Positions 7,595-14,672 of a stretch of 44,887 nucleotides of DNA are shown piece by piece. Origin of the DNA: Liquorilactobacillus satsumensis DSM 16230 = JCM 12392 (GTDB lineage: Bacteria > Bacillota > Bacilli > Lactobacillales > Lactobacillaceae); the NCBI RefSeq assembly GCF_001435195.1, contig NZ_AZFQ01000053.1, positions 95,280-140,166 on the forward strand. Direction: 5' to 3'. A model generated the notes under the pieces. That model was not told the DNA's origin, made no database searches, and saw nothing but the letters and a program-made list of their open reading frames with translations. Each line of letters begins with the position of its first letter. Within the stretch, counting starts at the first letter, position 1. Made by a program: the position numbers and the translations under genes.

Positions 7595-9313
7595 CTACGC
7601 CTGCTTTGCTTTCTTTTTACGATCAAACAATAAGCTTGAAAAACTAGCCAGTACTATCCATGGCAAGGCTTGGCGAAAAGGTTTTATAAATGCATTCTGC
7701 AATTTATTCTGAGTGTCTGCTTGGATTTTAGTCGTCGTAGTATTAATAATTCGTTGCTGTCTATTAAGTTCCTGTTTTACCTTAAGTGCAACTGCAGCTC
7801 GAATCTGTGTTTGTTTTCCCTGCGGAAGTGCACTTCCATTTGGAATCTTCTGGATGGTCTTTTGATAAGCTGCCGCAACAAGCTGTTGCTCAGTCGTTTT
7901 AGAGATTGTATTCTTGCTGGTTTGCTCAGTCGCCGTGGTCTTAGAAGTACCCTCTTTAGCAAACTCTTCTTGCACGCGTGCTTTGAAAGTTTTCTTGCTT
8001 TTTTGCGGTAAAGATGTCGCAGCAATCCGTGCATTGGCAGCCGTTAATGCGGCTGTCTTAGCACTCTTTAAATTAGTGGTCAATGCTGAAACAAAAATTG
8101 CAACTGCCAAAAGTGTGCCAACTTGTCTAAATAACCCCAAAACACTTTGAGAAGCTGACAGCATTTCACCTGTAAATTCCGCAGCCCCTAAGAAAATCAC
8201 CGGACCTGCAATAATTCCAAAGCCTCCACCAATCAAAAGCAGACTAATCACAATCTGCGTGTACTGACGCGGGTCAATCAAAGAAAGAACTAGGTAACCA
8301 CAAACCATCAAGCAAAAACCAGTCGCAATCATCAAACGTGGGCCGATCTTTTCTAAGAATTGTCCTCCAATCGGCGATAAGAAAAAGATCATCAAAGATG
8401 TTGGTGTAATCATAAAAGCTGCAGCTAATTCACTTTTACCAAGAATTTTAGTTAAAAATGTGGGCATGATCACCATGATCGCCACTAAAAACACACCTGT
8501 TAGAATCACTGCTAAGGCTGCTCCGGTAAATTGACGTTCTCTGAATAAAGCTAATGGAATCATGGGAGATTTACTGAAATGTTCCACAATTACAAACAGT
8601 ATAAAAGAACTAATAAAGACAGCTCCCAGCAAAAGAACACGTCCACTTTGCCAGCCCCAGTCATTACCCTTTACCAACGCAAGTGTTAACGAAAATAACA
8701 AACTCATTGATAATAACATACCCAGAAAGTCAATCTTCGCAGCAAGCGTTCTTTCTTTACGCAGCGGTAACAGACAAAAGCTTAAAATTCCTGCCAGTAG
8801 TACTAGCGGAAGATTGCAAAAAAAGATGTACCGCCAACCTAAATACTGCGTCACAATTCCACCAAGCGTGGGTCCAAATGCTGCCGCGAGCCCTTGAGTA
8901 ATCCCTAAAACCGATAGGGCAATTTTGCGTTGCTTCATACCCACCATGGAAATTCCAATTGTCATACTTGCAGGAAAAACAACCGCAGCTCCTAAACTCT
9001 GAACTGCACGACCTGCAATCAGCAACATTGCATTTGAAGCTAAACCAGAAATAAGTGAACCCCCGCCAAATGCAACTAATCCAAATAAATAGACTTTATT
9101 CCTGCCTAAAATATCTGCCAATCTGCCAAAAGGAATTGTAAAAACAGCAAAGACGATCGTATAGATATTCAGTGCCCATGAAAGTTGTTCAAGATCAACA
9201 TTTAAGCCTGTTTGAATAGAAGGTAACGCAATATTCATAATGGTGGTGTCGAGCATACATAAAAAAATCCCAGTTGCCATTGAAAAAATCAGCAATTTTT
9301 GTTTTTTGTTCAC
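7595..9313 (-). CDS. DHA2-family MFS multidrug exporter with long extracytoplasmic loop
   Basis: 572 residues, 14 predicted membrane helices, a proton-driven drug/H+ antiporter of the EmrB/QacA type. Motif A (GRLADILGRNKVYL, ~63-76) and the motif C region (GPTLGGIVTQYLGWR, ~149-163) are present. Family members are usually 470-520 residues; the excess is a ~120-residue segment (about 425-545) rich in Ala, Lys, Thr and Gln between helices 13 and 14, which should face outside. Start is GTG at 9313, eight bases after GGGAGG. The divergent TetR gene is the obvious regulator. Substrates are unknown. Confidence 0.9.
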   Translation of the reverse strand: MNKKQKLLIFSMATGIFLCMLDTTIMNIALPSIQTGLNVDLEQLSWALNIYTIVFAVFTIPFGRLADILGRNKVYLFGLVAFGGGSLISGLASNAMLLIAGRAVQSLGAAVVFPASMTIGISMVGMKQRKIALSVLGITQGLAAAFGPTLGGIVTQYLGWRYIFFCNLPLVLLAGILSFCLLPLRKERTLAAKIDFLGMLLSMSLLFSLTLALVKGNDWGWQSGRVLLLGAVFISSFILFVIVEHFSKSPMIPLALFRERQFTGAALAVILTGVFLVAIMVIMPTFLTKILGKSELAAAFMITPTSLMIFFLSPIGGQFLEKIGPRLMIATGFCLMVCGYLVLSLIDPRQYTQIVISLLLIGGGFGIIAGPVIFLGAAEFTGEMLSASQSVLGLFRQVGTLLAVAIFVSALTTNLKSAKTAALTAANARIAATSLPQKSKKTFKARVQEEFAKEGTSKTTATEQTSKNTISKTTEQQLVAAAYQKTIQKIPNGSALPQGKQTQIRAAVALKVKQELNRQQRIINTTTTKIQADTQNKLQNAFIKPFRQALPWIVLASFSSLLFDRKKKAKQA

Positions 9314-9370
9314 AATAATTTCCTCCCAAATTAGAAAGAGCTCAGGGAGCGATCAACAAGAACTTTCCGC

Positions 9371-9380
9371 TCTTCGAAGA
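9371..9380. promoter_or_regulatory. Palindrome TCTTCGAAGA, candidate TetR operator
   Basis: A perfect 10-bp palindrome in the 160-bp region between the divergent DHA2 exporter and TetR genes. GATCAA and TTGATC flank it at 9351-9356 and 9391-9396, giving nested dyad symmetry. Position and symmetry fit a TetR-family operator; not otherwise supported. Confidence 0.35.
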
Positions 9381-9474
9381 CCTGTTAAATTGATCCCCTT
9401 GCTTGCTTAGTAAGATAGCATGCGGTATTCTCATATTAAATGTTTAGTTTACAAAAAAGGAGTTTTTGTTAACT

Positions 9475-10014
9475 ATGTCACCGCAAGAAACGAAGGATCA
9501 AAAATTAACTGCTATTTTTAATGCTTTAATCTCACTTCTAAAAGAAAAGGAATTTACTGCTATCAAAATCACTGAATTAACTCAGCGGGCACATGTTTCA
9601 CGTACCTATTACTATCATAATTTCTCTTCACTTGCAGAAATTATTGAGAAATATGAATTATTAAGTGTTACTACCTATCTACGCAAATTGCCCCATCAAT
9701 CGCGTTTTACAATGGAAACTTTAATGGAACACTATTTTCAACTAGCATTCCAATCGCGTGATGCTCAACTGACACTGATTGCAGCTGGGAAAGAACAGGA
9801 GATCATCAAATCCTTCATGACTGCCTATTTGTATCTGTTAAAAAACGACCTGATCGTTAAAAAAAATCAAAGCAGCCTGACTACTGACACTTATTGGCAA
9901 TCCTTTATTGCAGGAGCAATTGTCAACATGTCTATCAGTTGGCTACATCGCGGTGCTCCTGAATCACCACAATATATGGGACAAAAGATTGTTCATTTTT
10001 TAAAAATAGACTGA
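9475..10014 (+). CDS. TetR-family transcriptional regulator of the DHA2 exporter
   Basis: I take the ATG at 9475 (179 residues) rather than the in-frame TTG at 9466, because AAGGAG at 9457-9462 is only three bases from the TTG and twelve from the ATG. N-terminal TetR helix-turn-helix around ITELTQRAHVSRTYYYHNF, then a helical ligand domain. It is divergent from the exporter, the standard arrangement for a repressor relieved by the drug it senses. Similar in size and architecture to the TetR at 1364-1924. A bidirectional hairpin terminator follows at 10149-10199. Confidence 0.9.
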   Translation: MSPQETKDQKLTAIFNALISLLKEKEFTAIKITELTQRAHVSRTYYYHNFSSLAEIIEKYELLSVTTYLRKLPHQSRFTMETLMEHYFQLAFQSRDAQLTLIAAGKEQEIIKSFMTAYLYLLKNDLIVKKNQSSLTTDTYWQSFIAGAIVNMSISWLHRGAPESPQYMGQKIVHFLKID

Positions 10015-10148
10015 AGTATTTTCCCCGAAAGTTAGTTATATTCGTCATTCAACTTTTTAGGTCAGCGATTTAATTAATTGAATTTCGCAATTTTTACAGA
10101 TATAACCAAAAAGTTCCGCTTATAAATATCCCTTAATATGTGCATTAA

Positions 10149-10199
10149 AAAATAAAGGATTGAATCAACATGTGAATTTTGACCCGATCCTTTATTTTT
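10149..10199 (+). terminator. Bidirectional terminator hairpin
   Basis: AAAATAAAGGAT pairs with ATCCTTTATTTTT across a partly paired middle (GAATCA / TTGACCC region). T-rich on both strands, between the TetR gene and the convergent solute-binding-protein operon. Confidence 0.75.
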
Positions 10200-10207
10200 G
10201 AAACCGT

Positions 10208-10433
10208 CTTTTGCGCCTAACCACAAATTGCGCATAGTCACAACCCGACTATCTCGCAATTTGATGTTAGTGCTCAAAGGCTAAACGGTGCTTGTCAGCA
10301 CTTCTTTATTAACGTGCTCCAAACACCAGCCTTTTGCGCCTAACCACAAATTGCGCATAGTCACAACCCGACTATCTCGCAATTTGATGTTAGTGCTCAA
10401 AGGCTAAACGGTGCTTGTCAGCACTTCTTTATT
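10208..10433 (+). repeat. Two identical copies of palindromic repeat family B (103 bp each)
   Basis: 10208-10310 and 10331-10433 are identical over 103 bases, separated by 20 bases. Each holds a long hairpin: CTTTTG / CAAAGG, CTAAC / GTTAG, CAAATTGCG / CGCAATTTG, ATAGT / ACTAT, then a small terminator-like hairpin GTGCTTGTCAGCAC followed by TTCTTTATT. The right copy runs into the end of the solute-binding protein gene and supplies its stop codon (10429-10431). The arms CTAAC...GTTAGT.CTCAAA match family A, so the two families look related. Confidence 0.85.
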
Positions 10434-11223
10434 TAAGATTTTGACTGACATCATAACCAAAATATTTTTGCGATAGTTTAGACAACGTTCCATTTTTTTC
10501 CAACTTTGTTAACTCAGCATTAAATTGTTTTTGTAATTTCTTTCCAGCTGCATCCTTAGGAAAAGGAAAAGCAATTTCTACACTAGCTGCATTTCCACGC
10601 AAAATTTTCCACTTATACCCTTTTGCCTTAATCAAAGCAGCCAAATTATTCCGTGTATTGATCACACCATCGACATGTCCCACTAATAGTGCTTGATAGA
10701 TGTCATCCCGGCCTTCAAAAGTCTTGACATTTATCTTAGCATCATAGGCCTTCAAATTTGCGGTATTATTAGATCCAACTGCTCCAGCCACAGTCTTTCC
10801 TTCCAAATCTTTCAATGTTTTGTACGCTGAATTTTGTGCAACTGCTACGGTAGTCGCTTCCGTATTATACGTCTTAGTAAAAAGATACTTTTTAGCTCTT
10901 TCCGGCGTTACAGCAACATCATTTGCAATCGTATTAATCTTCCCATTATCCAACTGCCCAAAAAGCCCATCAAATTCGCTTGTGATCCACTGCGTTTTAT
11001 ATCCTAACCCCTTAGCAACTGCATTTGCCAATTCAACATCAAAACCAACCAACTTGCCGTCTTTCTTGTAGGCTGTCGGGAAACTTGTGCCGGTGGCTGC
11101 AAACGTGAGTGTCTTCTGTTTTTCATTGGTTGTGCTTTGAGTTCTTCCAACTTGGGTAGCAGCAAAGAACAGCAATCCAATCAGCACCAATCCGCCTAAT
11201 CCAAATGTTAAAATTTTCTTCAT
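10429..11223 (-). CDS. Family 3 solute-binding protein (cystine/amino-acid type), orphan
   Basis: 264 residues. N-terminal hydrophobic segment (about 3-24) with a Lys-Lys start; no cysteine lipobox is visible, so it is either secreted or stays anchored by an uncleaved helix. The mature part is an SBP_bac_3 domain: KLVGFDVELANAVAKGLG, FDGLFGQLDNGKINTIANDV and VTPERAKKYLF are the typical motifs of TcyA-like cystine binders, but ligand identity is not certain. No permease or ATPase gene is next to it, which is unusual. Its ATG overlaps the MmgE/PrpD stop by four bases, so it belongs to the same T-box-controlled operon. The final codons abut and share a copy of repeat B. Confidence 0.85.
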   Translation of the reverse strand: MKKILTFGLGGLVLIGLLFFAATQVGRTQSTTNEKQKTLTFAATGTSFPTAYKKDGKLVGFDVELANAVAKGLGYKTQWITSEFDGLFGQLDNGKINTIANDVAVTPERAKKYLFTKTYNTEATTVAVAQNSAYKTLKDLEGKTVAGAVGSNNTANLKAYDAKINVKTFEGRDDIYQALLVGHVDGVINTRNNLAALIKAKGYKWKILRGNAASVEIAFPFPKDAAGKKLQKQFNAELTKLEKNGTLSKLSQKYFGYDVSQNLK

Positions 11224-12578
11224 TTATTTACACCTACTCTGTCTTTTAATAGCTGCAGGATTTGTGCAACTGTACAATTTTTTCTTGTCAGCAATAACTT
11301 AAACTGCTGCCAGTTATGATCGGACATCAGGACCTGCTGCCGCAGTTTCCATAACAGTTCAGTCCGCTTAAATGCTTGCTGCGCAGAGCCAAGCGGGAAA
11401 GAAACCATTGCCGTTTCAGTTTGCCCGTTTTTAAGCTCAACCGTAATTTTAGTAGGTCGGGCTGTTATCTCCGCTAAAGGCAAATCATTTGTCCGGACTA
11501 TGCGCTTTTGCCATTTGCTAAACTCAGCTTTCACTTTAGCTACCGCAAAATATTGATCATGTACATCCCCGTCATTAAGCACTTGCCACACGATATACTC
11601 CAGTGAAAATTTACCTTCTTTTCCAGTACGTGGTTGCTTGAAGCGTAAGGCATGATCACCACCTGCAGGAAAATGCAGTATTACGCGCGTGCACTCCCTT
11701 GCCCGAATTCCTCTTTGATAAAGTTCTTTGGCAGCATCATAACCCGACATTGCTGCTGAACAAAACGGATGCTGCTTAATCCACAATCCGGGATCCTCAA
11801 TTTCCGCTGGTTTAAGCCAGTTTTCAGCGATTACTGCGCCCTGAAAGTCAATTCCAGCAACCGTCTTAAACCAACCATGCTTAGCACTGAAAGGATCAAG
11901 ATCGGCTTGTAATCCAGTTTGACAAAATAAATATGCATTCACGGCATCCCGTGCAGCCATCCCTGCATTAAAGGGTTTACCATTGCTGCCTGCTTCTATC
12001 TGCAACCCGCTTGCTTGCGTCGCTGCTAACGACAGCAGGCTTTTCAATTGCTGACCCGGCAGCTTTTTATAGATCCCAAGCGCTGCTGCAGCTGCAATGG
12101 TCCCAATCATTCCAGTTGTATGCCATCCCTGCAGCGCCATTGCTGGGTTTAGTACCCATCCAAATTTACCTGCCAGTTCTACACCTTGGATAAAGGCCCA
12201 CAAAAAATCTTCTAATTTATCCTCAGGGGTAGTTACAGCAAACAAAGTTGACATAATGACTGCGCTGGGATGTCCACGAAAATGTGCTTGTGCATCATCC
12301 AGATCCAGAAAATGCGCAGTAAATCCATTCAAAAAAGCAGCTCTTTCCGGTGTTAAGTTTTCAGCGCCTTTTAATGGAAATCCAGCTCGCTTTATTCCAT
12401 AAGAAGACACCAAATCTTGAACTTCAGGCAAGTCTTTAGTTTGCCACACCACCGTGAGGTAATTAAGGAACGCTTTTTCAGCATCTTCTAGGAGTCGCCC
12501 TTCAACTTTCCTGTACAGCAAATCCACCAAGATTTCAGTATTAGTTTTTTCACTATTATTCAAAACGTTTACGGTCAT
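11220..12578 (-). CDS. MmgE/PrpD family protein
   Basis: 452 residues, the usual length for the family. The N-terminal all-helical domain carries HFLDLDDAQAHFRGHPSA (about 89-106), matching the HxxDxDD...HxG active-site segment of 2-methylcitrate dehydratase PrpD and relatives, and GWHTTGMIGT follows. PrpD dehydrates 2-methylcitrate, but family members also act as cis-aconitate decarboxylase or unknown lyases. No prpB/prpC genes are here, so a methylcitrate cycle role is unlikely. It overlaps the upstream GST-like gene by 23 bases and the downstream binding-protein gene by four, implying translational coupling. Placement behind Met T-boxes suggests a lyase for a sulfur-containing or homocysteine-related substrate; that is speculation. 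Confidence 0.85.
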   Translation of the reverse strand: MTVNVLNNSEKTNTEILVDLLYRKVEGRLLEDAEKAFLNYLTVVWQTKDLPEVQDLVSSYGIKRAGFPLKGAENLTPERAAFLNGFTAHFLDLDDAQAHFRGHPSAVIMSTLFAVTTPEDKLEDFLWAFIQGVELAGKFGWVLNPAMALQGWHTTGMIGTIAAAAALGIYKKLPGQQLKSLLSLAATQASGLQIEAGSNGKPFNAGMAARDAVNAYLFCQTGLQADLDPFSAKHGWFKTVAGIDFQGAVIAENWLKPAEIEDPGLWIKQHPFCSAAMSGYDAAKELYQRGIRARECTRVILHFPAGGDHALRFKQPRTGKEGKFSLEYIVWQVLNDGDVHDQYFAVAKVKAEFSKWQKRIVRTNDLPLAEITARPTKITVELKNGQTETAMVSFPLGSAQQAFKRTELLWKLRQQVLMSDHNWQQFKLLLTRKNCTVAQILQLLKDRVGVNK

Positions 12579-13644
12579 TGGGTTCCTCCCAAATACTCAA
12601 ATCCGGTCCCTTAGGAATAATTCTGGTCAAATCACTGACAGGAGTATGATCAACTTGATAAAATCGTTTTTTGATTGCATCAAAATCGGTATTATTCTTG
12701 AACGCCGGCACTGTGTAAAGATCCTTCGCATAATTCCATAAATTTGGATAGTCGACTAAGCGTTTCTTATTCACATAATATTTTTGATAAAAGACTGTGT
12801 CAAACCGCACGAGTGTCACAAATAACCGAATATCTGTGTCGGTGATTTGCTTGCCAAACAGATAGCGCTGCTTGGACAAGCGCTGTTCTAGCCAATCAAG
12901 TCGGTTAAAAACTCTTTCATAATATTTTTCGTAATCTGCTTGCGAGCGTGCAAGTCCTGCCTCATTAACTGCTGCATTCACGTCCGTATAAATAATTTGA
13001 TTAAGAGCATCTATGTCAGCACGCAGTTGCACGGGATAAATATCCGGCGCTGTTGCACTTTGATACTTTTTCCAGGCCAATGCCAACTCAGTATTCAAAG
13101 TATTGTAATTATTATTGACAACCTTGCCCGTTTCAATTTCGACTAAAGCTGGGACAGTTGTTCTTAACTTATACGTGGGGTCCGCTCGCAAATAGCTCTC
13201 GGATAAAGCATGCGTGTGCAAAACCGGATCTTCATTATTTGCATCCAGCGTAAAGAACCAATCACCTACCACCCCAGCGGGACGCAACGGATCGACTACC
13301 CCTTTGGAAATCACTGTGTTCAATCCAAGTAAATCAATTGCAATCGCAATTCGAGTGGCCCATGGGCAATGCTTCGACCAAATTAAGCGATATTTTCCGG
13401 GTTTAACTGGCAATGTTCCGTCTGTAAATAATTGATTAAATTGTGGTTCTTGGTTTGCCTCATATTTTTTGCGTTCATTGAAATTAGACTTGCTGAGGCC
13501 ATTGTTATATTCTTTTTGCTTTTGTCCTGCACGCGGATTGGCTACCTGACTTTTAGAAAAATCGATGGGACAAGCTGCTAACTCCTCTGTTACATCAATT
13601 TTAGTTAATTCACTTTCCAAAGCCGCTTCTTTTATTTTTGTCAT
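12556..13644 (-). CDS. Glutathionyl-hydroquinone-reductase-like GST (Xi class, YqjG/ECM4 type)
   Basis: 362 residues, cytoplasmic. After an N-terminal extension comes a thioredoxin-like domain with WSKHCPWATR, whose Cys93 in the CPW motif is the catalytic cysteine of Xi-class enzymes; the helical GST C-domain follows (about 190-340, with LEQRLSKQRYLFGKQITDTDIRLF). The family reduces glutathionylated quinones. Many lactobacilli make little or no glutathione and import it, so the true thiol substrate here is open. First long gene of the operon, preceded by the 29-codon peptide ORF and two Met T-boxes. GAGGG lies about eight bases before the ATG. Confidence 0.85.
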   Translation of the reverse strand: MTKIKEAALESELTKIDVTEELAACPIDFSKSQVANPRAGQKQKEYNNGLSKSNFNERKKYEANQEPQFNQLFTDGTLPVKPGKYRLIWSKHCPWATRIAIAIDLLGLNTVISKGVVDPLRPAGVVGDWFFTLDANNEDPVLHTHALSESYLRADPTYKLRTTVPALVEIETGKVVNNNYNTLNTELALAWKKYQSATAPDIYPVQLRADIDALNQIIYTDVNAAVNEAGLARSQADYEKYYERVFNRLDWLEQRLSKQRYLFGKQITDTDIRLFVTLVRFDTVFYQKYYVNKKRLVDYPNLWNYAKDLYTVPAFKNNTDFDAIKKRFYQVDHTPVSDLTRIIPKGPDLSIWEEPNDRKRFE

Positions 13645-13687
13645 GTATTTTCCCTCGCATTTTTTAAGAAATTAAATTATCAACATC

Positions 13688-13777
13688 CTACTTAAAAAGC
13701 ATTCGGGTATTTCTCCGCCCTGCACCACGCCACAGTGCTAACCACTTATTAACTTTATGTCGCCTCATTCTGCACAT
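13688..13777 (-). CDS. Small cationic peptide ORF (29 aa) between T-box and GST gene
   Basis: ATG at 13777 to TAG at 13688. The ribosome binding site is excellent: GGAGGA at 13785-13790, seven bases before the ATG, and it lies right after the second T-box terminator, so it is the first thing translated on read-through. The peptide starts MCRMRRHKVNKWLALWRGAG and ends RRNTRMLFK: eleven Arg/Lys/His residues and two Trp. No signal peptide. I do not recognise a family. It could be a regulatory leader peptide, a small partner protein or a coupling device for the next gene, 43 bases downstream. The strong Shine-Dalgarno and compact fit argue it is translated. Confidence 0.6.
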   Translation of the reverse strand: MCRMRRHKVNKWLALWRGAGRRNTRMLFK

Positions 13778-13794
13778 TTTATGCTCCTCCAAAT

Positions 13795-14062
13795 AAAAAA
13801 CCCCGCAGTTGTTCCCAACCCGAGGCGAAATTTCGCGTTACCACTCGTTCTTCTAAATACCAAGTCACCTTGATACTCCTTACTGGATCACTAGTTTCCT
13901 AATGATCACGCCACTATAACGGGTGAGCCCGCTAGCTGCTTGCATCTAAACTCACAGTTAGTTGCTTTTAAAAGACCATCTTCAAGCATATTTCAGTGAC
14001 TATTTTCAGCGACCTAGCCTCTCTGTTTCATGAAATAAATGCTTTACTCATCTTCTCCAAAT
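13795..14062 (-). promoter_or_regulatory. T-box riboswitch 2, apparent Met (ATG) specifier
   Basis: Read on the minus strand. The T-box core TGGTAACGCG is at 13843-13834, followed by a terminator CCTCGGGTTG / CAACTGCGGGG and TTTTTT (13825-13795). Stem I starts with GGAGAAGATGAGTA near 14058; AGAGAGG is in its upper part. The stem arms AAGCAT / ATGCTT place the specifier loop GAAG-ATG-G, followed by TCTTT that pairs with GAAGA of the lower stem. This matches the known layout (GAAA-codon-A-lower stem), so the specifier is ATG at 13979-13977 (methionine). It is immediately upstream of the peptide ORF and the GST gene. Confidence 0.85.
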
Positions 14063-14120
14063 TTGTGATTTTTAATTTTTTAAAATCTTTTTGTTTACCT
14101 AGCTGCCGCACTTACGGGAC

Positions 14121-14400
14121 ACAAAAAGCCCCTTACAAGTCAGACGACCAGTAAGGGGCGAAGCTTCGCGTTACCACCCTTAATTTATGCCAATGTGCGG
14201 CACCTCAACAGTACATTTATTATACTAGGGAATTTAACGGTTCCTACCGGGCAGTTGGCTTAGCACAAACTACCTCTATCTCAAAGCTCATTTTCACTGC
14301 TGCACTCATTATCCAATTTCAGCAAGGATGGACTCTCTAGCAAAGATTGCACACAGTTACTCTACTTCTCATAAGATTATTAATTTTTAATTAATAACGT
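14121..14400 (-). promoter_or_regulatory. T-box riboswitch 1, apparent Met (ATG) specifier
   Basis: Minus strand, starting right after the promoter at 14408-14436. Core AAGGGTGGTAACGCG ends at 14167; terminator GCCCCTTAC / GTAAGGGGC (14159-14128) and TTTTTGTG follow. Stem I: TGAGAAGTAGAGTA, then AGAGAGTCCATC in the apical part; on the return strand CAGT-GAAA-ATG-A-GCTTT-GA gives specifier ATG at 14291-14289, with ACTG/CAGT above and GAAGT/GCTTT below. I see no clear separate promoter between the two T-boxes, so they act in series on one transcript. Confidence 0.88.
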
Positions 14401-14407
14401 TAGCAGA

Positions 14408-14436
14408 ATTCTAATCCCTAATTTATTTTTTGTCAA
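14408..14436 (-). promoter_or_regulatory. Sigma-A promoter of the T-box operon
   Basis: On the minus strand TTGACA (14436-14431), 17-base spacer, TAGAAT (14413-14408). The predicted start near 14401 coincides with the beginning of T-box 1. Confidence 0.8.
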
Positions 14437-14672
14437 CATTTATTGAAAAAAACTCTAACAGTGTGGGCGAGCTCTAAAGACTCACGGTCAAATTATGGAA
14501 GCAATCTTGAACACAACAAACTGTTACTAACAATTTCGCAGTTCAAAGCAGATTTTCGTTTTATTCAGCAATTTTTTTACGTTTGTATTTCCTAATAAAG
14601 TCTCTTATGATTAAAGAAGGGGTGTACTCCCTGCAACATTTTTCAGTAAATTCTAATTACGAGGTGTTTTAA

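Noticed and set aside
10074-10277. 67-residue minus-strand reading frame
   Set aside because: It is built from the terminator hairpin and repeat B; translation follows repeat sequence and has no ribosome binding site.
11220-12578. Methylcitrate cycle prpD
   Set aside because: No prpB or prpC, and the context is a Met T-box operon; kept as MmgE/PrpD family without a gene symbol.
13971-13990. TGC (Cys) specifier in T-box 2
   Set aside because: TGC is inside the ATGCTT arm that pairs with AAGCAT; the specifier loop after that arm reads GAAG-ATG-G, parallel to T-box 1.
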